A stretch of 64,000 nt of DNA from NCBI RefSeq assembly GCF_013407955.1, contig NZ_JACCBU010000001.1, forward strand, positions 6,758,001 to 6,822,000. Reading direction: 5' to 3'. This DNA is from Microlunatus parietis. Lineage in GTDB: Bacteria > Actinomycetota > Actinomycetes > Propionibacteriales > Propionibacteriaceae. The notes under the pieces are model-generated. The model made no database searches. It worked only from the letters and a program-made list of their open reading frames with translations, and was not told where the DNA came from. Position numbers and translations under genes: made by a program. Of this stretch, positions 54,524 to 63,446 are shown one piece after another; position 1 is the stretch's first letter; each line of letters opens with the position of its first letter.

Positions 54524-57342
54524 GTACGATTCGGCTGGGTAGGCCCCGGAGCGCCCTGCTGCCCACGCTGGTGATCGCGGCCGTGCTGGTGATCCTGTTC
54601 GCGATCTTCACCAACGTGTGGACCGATCGCCTCTGGTACGTCTCGTTCGACTTCGGCAGTGTGTTCAACACGATGTTGATCACCCGGATCGGGCTGTTCG
54701 CCTCGTTCGGGCTGCTGATGGCGGCGGTGGTCGCGGCCAACGCCGCGATCGCGTACCGGCTGCGGCCGCGGGTCCGCGGCGCGGGCCCGTCGAGTCCGCT
54801 GCTGGAGCGCTACCGGGAGGTGCTGGAGGCGCGGCTGGTCTGGGTGATCGTCAGCCTCGGCGTCGTCGTCGGCCTGTTCGCCGGAGCCACCGCGAGCGGG
54901 CAGGTGTTCACCTATCTGGCCTGGCGCAACTCGACGCCCTTCGGCACCACCGATCCGGTGTTCAACCTCGACATCGGCTTCTACGTCTTCGACTACCCGT
55001 GGTGGCGGTTCGCGCTGTCGTTCGTGTTCGTCGTGCTGCTGTTCAGCGCGACCGCGGCGGCGGTCATCCACTACCTGATGGGCGGACTGCGGCTGACCGG
55101 CCCGGCCCGGGGCGGCACGGCCGGCGCGCAGGCGCACCTGTCGATCCTGGTCGGCCTGGCGGTGTTGGTCCGCGGCGTCGGCTACTGGTTCGACCAGTAC
55201 GGGCTGATGATCGCGGACGCGACGATCCTCACCGGCGTCAACTACACCGCCGACAACGCGACCCGCAACGCCGACGTGATCCTGGCGATCATCGCCGGCC
55301 TGTGTGCGCTGCTGTTCTTCGCCAACGCCGCGCTGCGCCGCTGGTCGGTCCCGATCATCGGGCTCACCCTGATGATCCTCTCCGCGATCATCCTCGGTGT
55401 GGTCTACCCGGCCGGTGTCCAGCTGCTCCAGGTCCGGGCGAACGAACCGGTCCGGGAGCGTCCGTACATCGAACGGAACATCGAGGCGACCCGGGAGGCC
55501 TACGGTGTCGCGGACGTCGAGATCGCCGACTACTCGGCCAAGACGTCGGCCACCGCCGGGCAGTTGCGGGCCGATGCCGAGGCGCTGCCGGGCATCCGGT
55601 TGATTGATCCCTCTCGGGTGGGCCCCGCGTTCGAACAGCTCCAGCAGGTCCGTGGCTACTACTCGTTCAGCGAGATCCTCGACGTCGACCGGTACACGAT
55701 CGATGGCGCCGAGACCGATGCCGTTGTGGCGGTCCGGGAGATGAACCACCAGGGCATCGAAGCCCAGAACTGGAACAACCTGAAGCGTGTCTACACCCAC
55801 GGCTACGGCCTGGTCGCCGCCTACGGCAACCGCCGGCAGCCCGGCGGGGAGCCGGAGTGGATCGTCCGGGACATCCCGCCGACCGGCAAGTTGACCGAGT
55901 ACGAGCCGCGGATCTACTTCGGCGAGAAGCAGACGGACTACTCGATCGTCGGAGCTCCGGAGGGCGCGCCCGCGGTCGAGTTCGACACGCCGTCCGGTGG
56001 CGAGGGCGGCAACCCGGCGACGACCACGTACGAGGGCACGGGCGGGGTGCCGATCGGCGATTTCTGGAGCCGCATCCTCTACGCGGCGAAGTTCGCCGAT
56101 GTGAACATCCTGCTGTCCACCGAGCTGAACCCCGAGTCCAAGATCATCTACGACCGGCAGCCGCGGGAACGGGTGATGAAGGCGGCTCCGTGGCTCCGGG
56201 TCGACAGCGACATGTACCCGGCGGTCGTCGACGGTCGGATCGTGTGGATCGCCGATGGCTACACGACGTCCAACTCCTATCCGTACAGCCAGCGGGTCTC
56301 GCTGGAGGAAGCGACGTCGGACTCGCGGACGCAGATGGGGCTGCCGGCCCAGCCGAACTCGGCGATCAACTACATGCGGAACTCGGTGAAGGCGACCGTC
56401 GACGCCTACGACGGCACGGTCACGCTCTACACCTGGGACGACACGGACCCGGTGTTGCAGACCTGGAAGAAGGCCTTCCCGGGCATCGTCAAGGACAAGA
56501 CCGAGATCTCGGCCGACCTGCTCAAGCACCTGCGCTACCCGCAGGACATGTACAAGGTGCAGCGCGAGATCCTGGCGCGATACCACATCACCGATCCGCA
56601 GAACTGGTACCAGAACTCGGATCTCTGGCGGGTGCCGGACGATCCGCAGCAGACGGGTTCGAAGGAGACGCCGAACTTCCTGTCGATCAAGTGGCCGGGT
56701 GACGAGGCGCCAGTGTTCTCGCTGACCTCGACCTATGTCCCGGAGGGTCGGCAGAACCTCGCCGCCTACATGGCGGTGAATGCCGACGCGAGCAGCCCGG
56801 ACTACGGCCGGTTGCGGATCCTGCGGATGTCCGCGCAGACCCAGATCGACGGTCCGGGCCAGACGGCGAACGTGTTCAACTCGAACGAAGTGGTGGCGGA
56901 ACGGCTGCGTCCGTTCCAGCAGGGCACCGCCGCCGCACAGTTCGGGAACCTGCTGACCCTTCCGGTCGGCGGTGGGTTGATGTACGTGCAGCCGGTCTAC
57001 ACCCAGCGGCAGGGCAGCACCGGCGCCTATCCGGTGTTGCGGTTCGTGCTGGTCCGGTTCGGATCCTCGGTGGCGATCGGGGACACCCTTCAGGATGCGC
57101 TGGACCAGGTCTTCAAGGGTGACGCCGGTGCCACCACCGAGGAGGAGGGTGGCGACACGCCGCCCAAGCCCGGCGGTGACAACCCGGACAACCCGGCCGC
57201 CAGCGCGGCGATCGCGGCGGCGAACAAGGCGTTCGCGGAGGCCGACGCGGCCCTGAAGCGCGGCGACCTGGCCGGCTACCAGGCCAAGATCAGGGAAGCC
57301 CAGGAAGCGATCAAGCGGGCCGAGGAAGCGCTGAACCGGTAG
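54520..57342 (+). CDS. UPF0182-family large membrane protein (Rv3193c type)
   Basis: 940 aa. About seven TM segments in the first 320 residues (LPTLVIAAVLVILFAIF, IGLFASFGLLMAAVVAANAA, WVIVSLGVVVGLFAGATA, WWRFALSFVFVVLLFSATA, ADVILAIIAGLCALLFFA and IIGLTLMILSAIILGVVYPA among them). A large extracellular part follows with IERNIEATREAYGV, YTHGYGLVAAYGNR and VVDGRIVWIADGYTTSNSYP. A charged coiled-coil tail ends the protein (EADAALKRGDLAGYQAKIRE). Function unknown. Terminated by the hairpin at 57354. Confidence 0.93.
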   Translation: MSTIRLGRPRSALLPTLVIAAVLVILFAIFTNVWTDRLWYVSFDFGSVFNTMLITRIGLFASFGLLMAAVVAANAAIAYRLRPRVRGAGPSSPLLERYREVLEARLVWVIVSLGVVVGLFAGATASGQVFTYLAWRNSTPFGTTDPVFNLDIGFYVFDYPWWRFALSFVFVVLLFSATAAAVIHYLMGGLRLTGPARGGTAGAQAHLSILVGLAVLVRGVGYWFDQYGLMIADATILTGVNYTADNATRNADVILAIIAGLCALLFFANAALRRWSVPIIGLTLMILSAIILGVVYPAGVQLLQVRANEPVRERPYIERNIEATREAYGVADVEIADYSAKTSATAGQLRADAEALPGIRLIDPSRVGPAFEQLQQVRGYYSFSEILDVDRYTIDGAETDAVVAVREMNHQGIEAQNWNNLKRVYTHGYGLVAAYGNRRQPGGEPEWIVRDIPPTGKLTEYEPRIYFGEKQTDYSIVGAPEGAPAVEFDTPSGGEGGNPATTTYEGTGGVPIGDFWSRILYAAKFADVNILLSTELNPESKIIYDRQPRERVMKAAPWLRVDSDMYPAVVDGRIVWIADGYTTSNSYPYSQRVSLEEATSDSRTQMGLPAQPNSAINYMRNSVKATVDAYDGTVTLYTWDDTDPVLQTWKKAFPGIVKDKTEISADLLKHLRYPQDMYKVQREILARYHITDPQNWYQNSDLWRVPDDPQQTGSKETPNFLSIKWPGDEAPVFSLTSTYVPEGRQNLAAYMAVNADASSPDYGRLRILRMSAQTQIDGPGQTANVFNSNEVVAERLRPFQQGTAAAQFGNLLTLPVGGGLMYVQPVYTQRQGSTGAYPVLRFVLVRFGSSVAIGDTLQDALDQVFKGDAGATTEEEGGDTPPKPGGDNPDNPAASAAIAAANKAFAEADAALKRGDLAGYQAKIREAQEAIKRAEEALNR

Positions 57343-57353
57343 GAAAGCAGAAC

Positions 57354-57384
57354 GCGCCCCGATCCTGGCAAGGGCTCGGGGCGC
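57354..57384 (+). terminator. Hairpin between convergent genes
   Basis: GCGCCCCGA (57354-57362) and TCGGGGCGC (57376-57384) form a perfect 9-bp GC-rich stem with a 13-nt loop. It has no T-run, so it would act as a Rho-like or bidirectional barrier between the UPF0182 gene and the minus-strand zinc-finger gene. Confidence 0.6.
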
Positions 57385-57390
57385 GAGGCG

Positions 57391-57405
57391 CTTCGACAGG
57401 CTCAG
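57391..57405 (-). repeat. Dispersed 15-bp repeat CTTCGACAGGCTCAG
   Basis: Reverse complement of the copy inside adnA at 830-844, exact over 15 bp. Here it lies in the intergenic space directly after a terminator hairpin, where it is followed by CGCGCTCGAGG. Confidence 0.6.
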
Positions 57406-57417
57406 CGCGCTCGAGGA

Positions 57418-57810
57418 TTAGTCGAAGTCGAACAGGTCGCCGAGGAAGCCGCCCTTGCGGCGCCGCCGGTGACCCTGCTGGTAGCCGCCGTGGCGGTAGT
57501 CCGGCGAGTCGGGTGAGCCGGGGGAGCCGTAGCGGTAACGCTGCTGCTGGTAGCCCTGCTGCGGATATCCGACGCTCTCGTACGGATCCGGCGGCGGCGC
57601 GACTGGCGGTCGGGCCGGCTGGGCCTGAGTCGGTGCGGTGGCCGGCGGGTCCTGCCGCGGAGCGGCTGCACCGCCGGCGTTGTCGCGTTCGATGATCTTG
57701 TCGAGCTCGCCGCGATCGAGCCACACCCCGCGGCAGGTCGGGCAGTAGTCGATCTCGATGCCTTGGCGCTCGGACATCTGCAGGACGGTCTGATCCACGG
57801 GACATTGCAT
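57418..57810 (-). CDS. zf-TFIIB zinc-ribbon protein with Gln/Tyr-rich tail
   Basis: 130 aa from ATG 57810. MQCPVDQTVLQMSERQGIEI, then DYCPTCRGVWLDRGELDKII is the zf-TFIIB ribbon (CPV plus CPTC). A long Pro/Gln/Tyr/Gly-rich disordered segment (about 45-115) ends in a conserved-looking GGFLGDLFDFD tip. Proteins of this build are widespread in bacteria with no defined role; they may be membrane- or RNA-associated adaptors. Convergent with the UPF0182 gene. Confidence 0.85.
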   Translation of the reverse strand: MQCPVDQTVLQMSERQGIEIDYCPTCRGVWLDRGELDKIIERDNAGGAAAPRQDPPATAPTQAQPARPPVAPPPDPYESVGYPQQGYQQQRYRYGSPGSPDSPDYRHGGYQQGHRRRRKGGFLGDLFDFD

Positions 57811-57841
57811 GCGGACCAGGGTAGCCGCGCGTCCGGCAGGG

Positions 57842-59191
57842 TCAGGGATGTTCGAGCACCACCAGGTCGTAGCCGAGCGCCCGGATCGGCTCGGCCAGCT
57901 TCTCCGCGTCGCCGGCCACGGCCAGGCTGAGCCGGTCCAGGTCGACCACCGAACGGTAGCCGGCGGTGGCCGATTCCGGCGTCACCTGCCGCAGTTCGGC
58001 CAGGTTCCGGTTCAGATGATCATCGTCCAGCCCGGCCAGCACCTGGCTGCCGGCCTGGTCGGCGACCCCGTCGGCGGTCGCGTAGCGCAGCGGCGACACC
58101 CCGGTGTAGTAGGCGACGGCGTCGCGCACCTCGTCGGCGGTGATCGGCTTCTCGGCGAGGTCGAGCAGCTCGCGGCCCTCGGCCAGGGCCGCCGCCGCGA
58201 CCTCGGTACGGAAGGCTCCCTGGACGGCGTACGAACCGGCCCGGCGCAGCGGGCCGAACGCGAGATGGACGCCGTAGGTGTAGCCGCGGTCCTCCCGCAG
58301 CACCGCGTTCAGCCGGGACAGGAAGGCGCCGCCGACGGCGTAACCGGCGACCGTGACGTCGGCCCAGCGCGGGTCGGTCCGGTCGATCCCGAAGCCGCCC
58401 AGCCGCAGGTCGGCCTGGACGGCGCCGGGATGATCGATGATCACCGCCCGCGGCTCGGCCGGCCGGGGCAGCCGATGCTCCGGCGCCGGCTGCCCGGGCT
58501 CGGCGACCGTCCAGCCGCCGAACGCGTCGATGATCAACGGCAGCGGGTCCTCGGCGAAGTCGCCGGCCAGCACCAGCGTGGCCCGGTCCGGCCGGAAATG
58601 ATCATGGTGGAAGGCTCGTACGGACTCCGGCGTGACCGCGGCCACCGTGTCCGGCTGGCCGCTGTTCATCCGGCTGGCCCGGCTCTCGGCAGCGAACACG
58701 CCGGACCGGAACGCGACGCTGGCCGACTGGGCCGGGTTGGCGTACACCTGGTCGATCTCGGCCAGCCGCAGCGTGACGTGCCGTTCCACGTCGCTGTCGG
58801 CGAAGGCCGGCTCGATGGCCGCCTCCGCGAACAGGTCCAGGGCCGGCCGGAGCCGGGAGGCGGGTACGTCGAGGACCGCCTGCAGCCCGGCCAGCGACAC
58901 GTCGACGCCGAAGCCGGCGCCGAGCGTCTCCAGCTGTTCGGCGAACTCCTCGCCGCCGTGCCGCCGGGTGCCCTCGTCGAGGGTCCGGGCACAGATGGTG
59001 GCGACGCCCTCGAGGTCACGTGGCTCGGTGTCCAGCGGTGCGTCGATCACCAGATGGCCGGAGATCACGTGCTGCCCGGGCATCCGGTAGATCGCCACCG
59101 CGAGCCCGTTGTCCAGCCGGTGCCGTTCCGGGGTCGGGAACAGCCACTCCCGCGGCGGCTCGATCGACGGCTGGGGCAGGTGGGACGTCAC
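57842..59191 (-). CDS. M16-family peptidase homologue, inactive partner subunit
   Basis: 449 aa. The M16 fold is recognised by RLDNGLAVAIYRMPGQHVIS, LEGVATICARTLDEGTRRHG, VTLRLAEIDQVYANPAQSAS and YGVHLAFGPLRRAGSYAVQG. The HxxEH zinc motif is missing: the equivalent position reads CARTLDEGT. It is therefore the non-catalytic partner, as in two-gene M16 pairs where it forms a heterodimer with the active subunit. The GTG start at 59191 overlaps the preceding stop in GTGA. Confidence 0.88.
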   Translation of the reverse strand: MTSHLPQPSIEPPREWLFPTPERHRLDNGLAVAIYRMPGQHVISGHLVIDAPLDTEPRDLEGVATICARTLDEGTRRHGGEEFAEQLETLGAGFGVDVSLAGLQAVLDVPASRLRPALDLFAEAAIEPAFADSDVERHVTLRLAEIDQVYANPAQSASVAFRSGVFAAESRASRMNSGQPDTVAAVTPESVRAFHHDHFRPDRATLVLAGDFAEDPLPLIIDAFGGWTVAEPGQPAPEHRLPRPAEPRAVIIDHPGAVQADLRLGGFGIDRTDPRWADVTVAGYAVGGAFLSRLNAVLREDRGYTYGVHLAFGPLRRAGSYAVQGAFRTEVAAAALAEGRELLDLAEKPITADEVRDAVAYYTGVSPLRYATADGVADQAGSQVLAGLDDDHLNRNLAELRQVTPESATAGYRSVVDLDRLSLAVAGDAEKLAEPIRALGYDLVVLEHP

Positions 59192-60504
59192 GCGGACTCC
59201 TTGCGGTAGATCAGGGTGGCCCGATGATCGGGATCGAGCCGGTCGGTCAGGGCGGCCTCGATTTGATCTTGGTCGATCGCGGTGAAGGTGGCCAACCGGG
59301 AGTTGATCATGGTCGGGTCGCCGTGCAGGGTGGCGTACTCGCCGATCGTGTCGGCGCGGGAGTCGATCCGGGCCAGCTCGTTCAGCCAGTGGCGTTCGAA
59401 CTGGGCCTTGGCCCGGCGGACCTCGATCTCGGTCGGGCCGTCGTTGCGGAGCCGGTGCACCTCGGCCAGCAGCGCCTCGGTCAGCCGCTCCGGCGTTACG
59501 CCGGACCGGGCCCGGGCGTAGCAGATCCCGATCGAGGTGCCGCCGATCAGCGGCATGGTCATCGCCGCCGCGCTCTCGGCCAGCTCGGCGCCGCGGACCA
59601 GGGCACGGTGCAGCCGAGACGTCTGGCCGTGGCCGAGCACGGACAGCGCCAGGTCGGCCGCGTCGAACTCCGGCGTGTCCCGGGTCGGCAGCCGCCAGGT
59701 CAGGTAGATCGCCTCGGCCGGCACCACGGCGGTCGTCTCGGCCTGCGGCAGCCCGGTGATCACCGGCAGCGGGGTCGGGTCCGGGTCGGCCGGCGCCGGT
59801 CCGGCCGCCAGGTCGCCGAAGTAGCGCTGGGCCCGTTCGAAGGCGTCCTCCGGATCAAGATCACCGGCGATGGTGAGCACCGCGTTGTTCGGCAGGTAGT
59901 GGGTGGCGAAGAACGCCCGGACGTCGTCCACGGTCGCCGCGTTCAGATCGTCCATCGAGCCGATCGTCGTATGCCCGTACGGATGGTCGGCCGGGAACGT
60001 CAGCTCGATCAGCCGCTGCATCGCGTCGCCGTAGGGGACGTTGTCGTAGCGCTGCCGCTTCTCCTCCTTGACCACCTCGCGCTGGGTGTCCAGGTTCTCC
60101 TGGGTCAGCGCGTCCAGCAGCGTGCCCAGCCGGTCCGCCTCGAGCCACAGAGCCAGATCGGCACCGCCGGTGGGCAGCGTCTCGAAGTAGTTGGTCCGGT
60201 CCATCGAGGTGGTCGCGTTGACCATCGCTCCGGCCGCCTGCATCAGCCCGATGTGCTGGCCGGCGGCGACGTTGGCCGAGCCCTGGAACATGATGTGCTC
60301 GAACAGGTGCGCGAACCCGGTCCGGCCCGGCTGCTCGTGTCGCGAGCCGACGTCGTACCAGAGATTGACCGCGACCGACGGCGCCCCGTGATCAGGGCTC
60401 GCGATCACCCGCAAGCCGTTGCCGAGCACGGTCTGAGAGATCGGGTACGACGTCGGCGACGGGCCCGGCAGGTCGGGTGGCGTCTCGGGTGCGGGCGAGC
60501 TCAT
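59188..60504 (-). CDS. M16-family zinc metallopeptidase, active subunit
   Basis: 438 aa from ATG 60504 (ATG 60513 possible). Inverted zinc motif FAHLFEHIMFQGS (HxxEH) with a downstream glutamate in LDTQREVVKEEKRQR; INSRLATFT and YLTWRLPTRDTPEF in the C-terminal half. Cytosolic, no signal peptide. Together with the next gene it should form a two-chain M16B peptidase related to mitochondrial processing peptidase. Head-to-head with the GPP34 gene across about 60 bp that must hold both promoters. Confidence 0.93.
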   Translation of the reverse strand: MSSPAPETPPDLPGPSPTSYPISQTVLGNGLRVIASPDHGAPSVAVNLWYDVGSRHEQPGRTGFAHLFEHIMFQGSANVAAGQHIGLMQAAGAMVNATTSMDRTNYFETLPTGGADLALWLEADRLGTLLDALTQENLDTQREVVKEEKRQRYDNVPYGDAMQRLIELTFPADHPYGHTTIGSMDDLNAATVDDVRAFFATHYLPNNAVLTIAGDLDPEDAFERAQRYFGDLAAGPAPADPDPTPLPVITGLPQAETTAVVPAEAIYLTWRLPTRDTPEFDAADLALSVLGHGQTSRLHRALVRGAELAESAAAMTMPLIGGTSIGICYARARSGVTPERLTEALLAEVHRLRNDGPTEIEVRRAKAQFERHWLNELARIDSRADTIGEYATLHGDPTMINSRLATFTAIDQDQIEAALTDRLDPDHRATLIYRKESA

Positions 60505-60564
60505 GCAGGACATCACAGCACATCGGCGAAAGCGGTGACCGGGCACCGTCGGTACCGTGGTGGA

Positions 60565-61227
60565 ATGCTCACCGCGGAGAGGTTCCTGCTGCTCTGCCTC
60601 GACCCGGAGTCCGGTCGGCGGGTCGCCGGTCGGAGCCATCTGGAACCGGCGCTGCACGGCGCCGTCGCCGCCGAACTCGTGCTGTGCGGGAGGATCGCGA
60701 TCACGCCGGACAGTGACGGGCTGATGCGCCGGCGCCGACTCGCCGTCCTCGACCCCACACCGACCGGCGACGCAGTCCTGGACGCCATGCTGGCCGGGCT
60801 GGTGGCGAAACCGGACCAGAAGCTGTCGGAGGCCATCAACGCGTTCCGGTTCCGCCCGCTGATCAAGGACGTGTCGGGGCTGCTGTCCGGGCGGCTGGTC
60901 GCGGCCGGGATCCTGGGACAGCGGGCCGACCGGGTGCTCGGCGTGTTCCCGACCACGGCCTGGCCGATCCGCGATCCCCGGCCGGACCGGGTGACCCGGG
61001 AGCGGCTGCACTATGCGCTGATCGCGGACGGCCAGCCCGATCCGGAGACCTCGGTCCTGGTGGCCCTGGTGCTGGCGGCCGGGCTGCTGATCAAGCTCGT
61101 GCCGACCGAGGACCGGGCCCGGCTGCGGCGGCGGGCGAAGGACCTGGTCGGAGCTGATCCGCTGGCGAACCAGCTGAAGCTGGCCGTCGCCCAGGTGTAC
61201 GCCAACCAGGCGTCGGCCAGCGGGTGA
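60565..61227 (+). CDS. GPP34 (GOLPH3-like) family protein
   Basis: 220 aa, ATG 60565. N-terminal LTAERFLLLCLDPESGRRVA and HLEPALHGAVAAELVLCGRIAI, then LLIKLVPTEDRARLRRRAKDL near the end, typical of GPP34 proteins. Eukaryotic GOLPH3 binds phosphoinositides; bacterial members are often found in polyketide or lipid contexts with unknown roles. Mostly helical, no TM. Convergent with a decayed acetyltransferase gene: its stop (61225-61227) abuts the remnant. Confidence 0.85.
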   Translation: MLTAERFLLLCLDPESGRRVAGRSHLEPALHGAVAAELVLCGRIAITPDSDGLMRRRRLAVLDPTPTGDAVLDAMLAGLVAKPDQKLSEAINAFRFRPLIKDVSGLLSGRLVAAGILGQRADRVLGVFPTTAWPIRDPRPDRVTRERLHYALIADGQPDPETSVLVALVLAAGLLIKLVPTEDRARLRRRAKDLVGADPLANQLKLAVAQVYANQASASG

Positions 61228-61519
61228 TCAGGACCGGTCGAACCTGACGAAGCCACGCAGCGTCCCGTCGCCGAACTCGCGTCACCAGGCCCCGGCCGAT
61301 CCCGGCCGGCGCTCATCCCGGATGCACCAGAACGTCTTGCAGGTAACAGATCGTGGCGTCGTCGGAGATCGCGGTGACCACGTGCGAGGAATTGGCGATC
61401 GCCCTCCGGAAGACGTCCGGATCCGCGGTGTAGGCGGTCCAGCCGGCGGAGCCGTACAAGATCATCAGGTCCTGGTCGTCGACCGCCCGCTCGGCGGCAA
61501 TGATCACCTCGCCGGTCAT
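61228..61519 (-). pseudogene. Decayed GNAT acetyltransferase gene
   Basis: ATG 61519 opens MTGEVIIAAERAVDDQDLMI, then GWTAYTADPDVFRRAIAN, SSHVVTA followed directly by ISDDATICYLQDVLVHP and a TGA at about 61313. The strand between VVTA and ISDDATICY present in intact relatives (roughly 10-15 residues) is missing. After the stop, AGIGRGLVTRV (the acetyl-CoA loop) is still readable and, in another frame, LRGFVRFDRS ends at 61228. At least one deletion, a nonsense codon and a frameshift are present. Overlaps the Mug gene stop in ATGA, a relic of a former operon. Confidence 0.75.
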
Positions 61520-62082
61520 CCGATCACCCCGGCCGCGCGTGCCGCGGCGGCGTAGTCCGCGGCCAGCGATGCGGTCGTCGCGTGCGCGTTCAGGCCGCTC
61601 GGGTTCGGCACCAGCCATAGTTCGGCACCCGCGATCGGCTCCGGCTGCTGGCCGGCCCTGGCCTTGGCCCGGCCGAACGCGATCCGGTATGCGGACAGCC
61701 CGGCAACGGCGACCACCCGCGGCCGGTGCTCGGTGATCACATCGAGCAGCCGCTGCCGGCCGGCCCGCAGTTCCTCCGGCGTCAGCTCGTCGGCCCGGGC
61801 GGTGGCCCGCGGCACCAGGTTGGTGATGCCGACCCCGCGGGAGATCAGGTAGCGCCGGTCGTCGTCGGTCAGGCCGGCCGAGCGATCAAGATCACGATCG
61901 ACGATGCCGGCCAGCCGCAGCGCCGGATAGAACCGGTTGCCCGGATGCGCGAAGTGGGTCTGCGTCACGGCCGTCCAGAGCCCTGGGTTGATGCCGACGA
62001 ACAGCAGCAGCACCCCGGGACCGATCAGGTCGGGGACGGTACGGTTTCGGTACGACTCCAGTTCGGCCCGGGTGAACCCCAC
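61516..62082 (-). CDS. mug: G/U mismatch-specific DNA glycosylase (Mug/UDG family 2)
   Basis: 188 aa from GTG 62082. Uracil-DNA-glycosylase fold: LLLFVGINPGLWTAVTQTHF (motif GINPG), FAHPGNRFYPALRLAG, LVPRATARADELTP and VVAVAGLSAYRIAF, with VPNPSGLNAHAT as the second DNA-contact motif (NPSGLN). Removes uracil or thymine opposite guanine. A MITE-like element begins 11 bp upstream of the start, so the original promoter may be altered. Confidence 0.9.
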   Translation of the reverse strand: MGFTRAELESYRNRTVPDLIGPGVLLLFVGINPGLWTAVTQTHFAHPGNRFYPALRLAGIVDRDLDRSAGLTDDDRRYLISRGVGITNLVPRATARADELTPEELRAGRQRLLDVITEHRPRVVAVAGLSAYRIAFGRAKARAGQQPEPIAGAELWLVPNPSGLNAHATTASLAADYAAAARAAGVIG

Positions 62083-62092
62083 CCGGACACGA

Positions 62093-62256
62093 TAGTGTCG
62101 TGAGTCAGTAATGCGGCACCGATATTCGGGCCCAGAAGCGGCGATCTGCTGCGTTGTCGTCGGTCGACGTATTCCCGATACGCCTCCGTCCTCCGCCTTG
62201 CAGCTCACCACTTCTGAGCCCGACTATCGGCACCGCACCACTGACTCACGACACTA
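62093..62256. mobile_element. 164-bp MITE-like palindromic element
   Basis: Arms 62093-62138 and 62211-62256 are inverted repeats of 46 bp with 6 mismatches, starting TAGTGTCGTGAGTCAGT. The centre is 72 bp with no frame. If the outermost TA on each side is a target duplication, the element proper is GTGTCGTGAG...CTCACGACAC, the pattern of TA-targeting IS630/mariner-type MITEs. No transposase is present in the window. It sits between mug and a cupin gene, both of which read away from it. Confidence 0.75.
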
Positions 62257-62274
62257 GCCCAACCGAGGAGAACC

Positions 62275-62640
62275 ATGCCGGACGTTGATCCGCACCTCAT
62301 GCCCGCCGACCGGGTGATCACCGAAGATCAGGAGTGGGGCCGGCTGGTCTGGATGGTGTCCGGCCGGCAGGGCAACTCGACCACGATGACGGTCGGCCGG
62401 TGCTATCTCGATCCCGGCCAGCAGAACCCGCGGCACTACCACCCGAACTGCGACGAGGTGCTGCACGTGCTGCAGGGCCGGATCCTGCACAGCGTCGACG
62501 ACGCGACGTTCGAGATGGGCCCGGGCGACACGGTGAGCATCCCGTCCGGCAAGGTGCACAACGCGCGCAATCTGGGCACCGAGCAGGCGATCTTCGTGAT
62601 CTCCTTCTCCGACCCGGACCGGCAGACCGTCGGCGAGTGA
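62275..62640 (+). CDS. Cupin-domain protein
   Basis: 121 aa, ATG 62275 after GAGGAGA. Single cupin barrel: RQGNSTTMTVGRCYLDPGQQ, then motif 1 NPRHYHPNCDEVLHVLQGRI (His, His, Glu metal ligands), and motif 2 PGDTVSIPSGKVHNARNLG (His). A small metal-binding enzyme or sensor of the broad cupin_2 group; substrate unknown. The mobile element ends 18 bp upstream of its start. Confidence 0.87.
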   Translation: MPDVDPHLMPADRVITEDQEWGRLVWMVSGRQGNSTTMTVGRCYLDPGQQNPRHYHPNCDEVLHVLQGRILHSVDDATFEMGPGDTVSIPSGKVHNARNLGTEQAIFVISFSDPDRQTVGE

Positions 62641-62646
62641 TCGCGG

Positions 62647-63381
62647 TCAGGGTGCGAGCAGCGCGGGGACCAGCTGCCGGACCCGGAGATCGAGTTCGGC
62701 CGCGGTCCGGTCGAACGCCTCTTGATCATCGGCGTCGGCCGGGTTGGCGATGCTCCAGTGCCGGAGCTCGGGCTGGTGGGTGAAGCCGGGCAGCTCCTCG
62801 CGCACCTTGTCGCACAGGCTGATCACGTGGTGCAGCCGGCGGCCGGCGAACCGGTCCAGTGACTGCGGCCGGTGACCGGCCAGGTCCAGATCGTAGCGGC
62901 GCAGGGCCTTGACCGTGCGCGGATCCAGCGGCCGCGGCCGGCTGCCGGCACTGTGCACCTGCACCCGGTCGCCCGCCTGCTGCCGGAGCAGGGCCGCGGC
63001 CATCGGTGATCGGGCGCTGTTGCCGGTGCAGGTGAACAACACCCGGACCGGTGCCCGGCGTCGTCCTCCGGTGGCGGGTTCGGCGGGCCGGAGCGCGGGG
63101 TGCAGTTCCGATCCGACGTGGGCCAGAGCCTCGGCACAGGCCTGCAGCTCCAGCCGGTAGTAGCTGTCCCGGCCGTCGAAGCTGCTCCGCCGAGCCTCGA
63201 CCAGGCCCGCTCGCCGGAGCAGGGCCAGATGGTAGGAGACCAGGTTCTGCGGCTCGCCGACCAGCTCGGTCAGCTCGCGGACCCGGAGATCGCTCCGGCC
63301 CAGGGTGGTCAGCAGGCTCCAGCGCAGCGGGTGGGCGACCAGGCCGAGGAAGGGAGGTGGGGCGGCGGCGGTCGAGACCAT
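62647..63381 (-). CDS. ArsR-type regulator fused to low-molecular-weight phosphatase/arsenate reductase
   Basis: 244 aa from ATG 63381. N-terminal winged helix about 1-80 (LRVRELTELVGEPQNLVSYH and AGLVEARRSSFDGRDSYYRL). The C-terminal LMW-PTP domain has the C-x5-R loop VLFTCTGNSARSPMAA (C118 to R124) and RPQSLDRFAGRRLHHVISLC further on. The fusion suggests regulation and arsenate reduction (or protein phosphatase activity) in one protein. No separate ars pump is adjacent. The operator at 63410-63425 lies upstream. Confidence 0.88.
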   Translation of the reverse strand: MVSTAAAPPPFLGLVAHPLRWSLLTTLGRSDLRVRELTELVGEPQNLVSYHLALLRRAGLVEARRSSFDGRDSYYRLELQACAEALAHVGSELHPALRPAEPATGGRRRAPVRVLFTCTGNSARSPMAAALLRQQAGDRVQVHSAGSRPRPLDPRTVKALRRYDLDLAGHRPQSLDRFAGRRLHHVISLCDKVREELPGFTHQPELRHWSIANPADADDQEAFDRTAAELDLRVRQLVPALLAP

Positions 63382-63409
63382 GTTGACACGATACATCAGC
63401 GGTGTTTGA

Positions 63410-63425
63410 ATCAAATGGAATTGAT
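63410..63425. promoter_or_regulatory. ArsR-type operator ATCAA-N6-TTGAT
   Basis: ATCAA (63410-63414), six bases, TTGAT (63421-63425): an inverted repeat close to the consensus of ArsR/SmtB-family operators. It is centred between the divergent ArsR-fusion gene (start 63381) and the VOC gene (start 63447), so one site could repress both. Confidence 0.65.
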
Positions 63426-63446
63426 CTATCGAGGGAGATGTCGATC

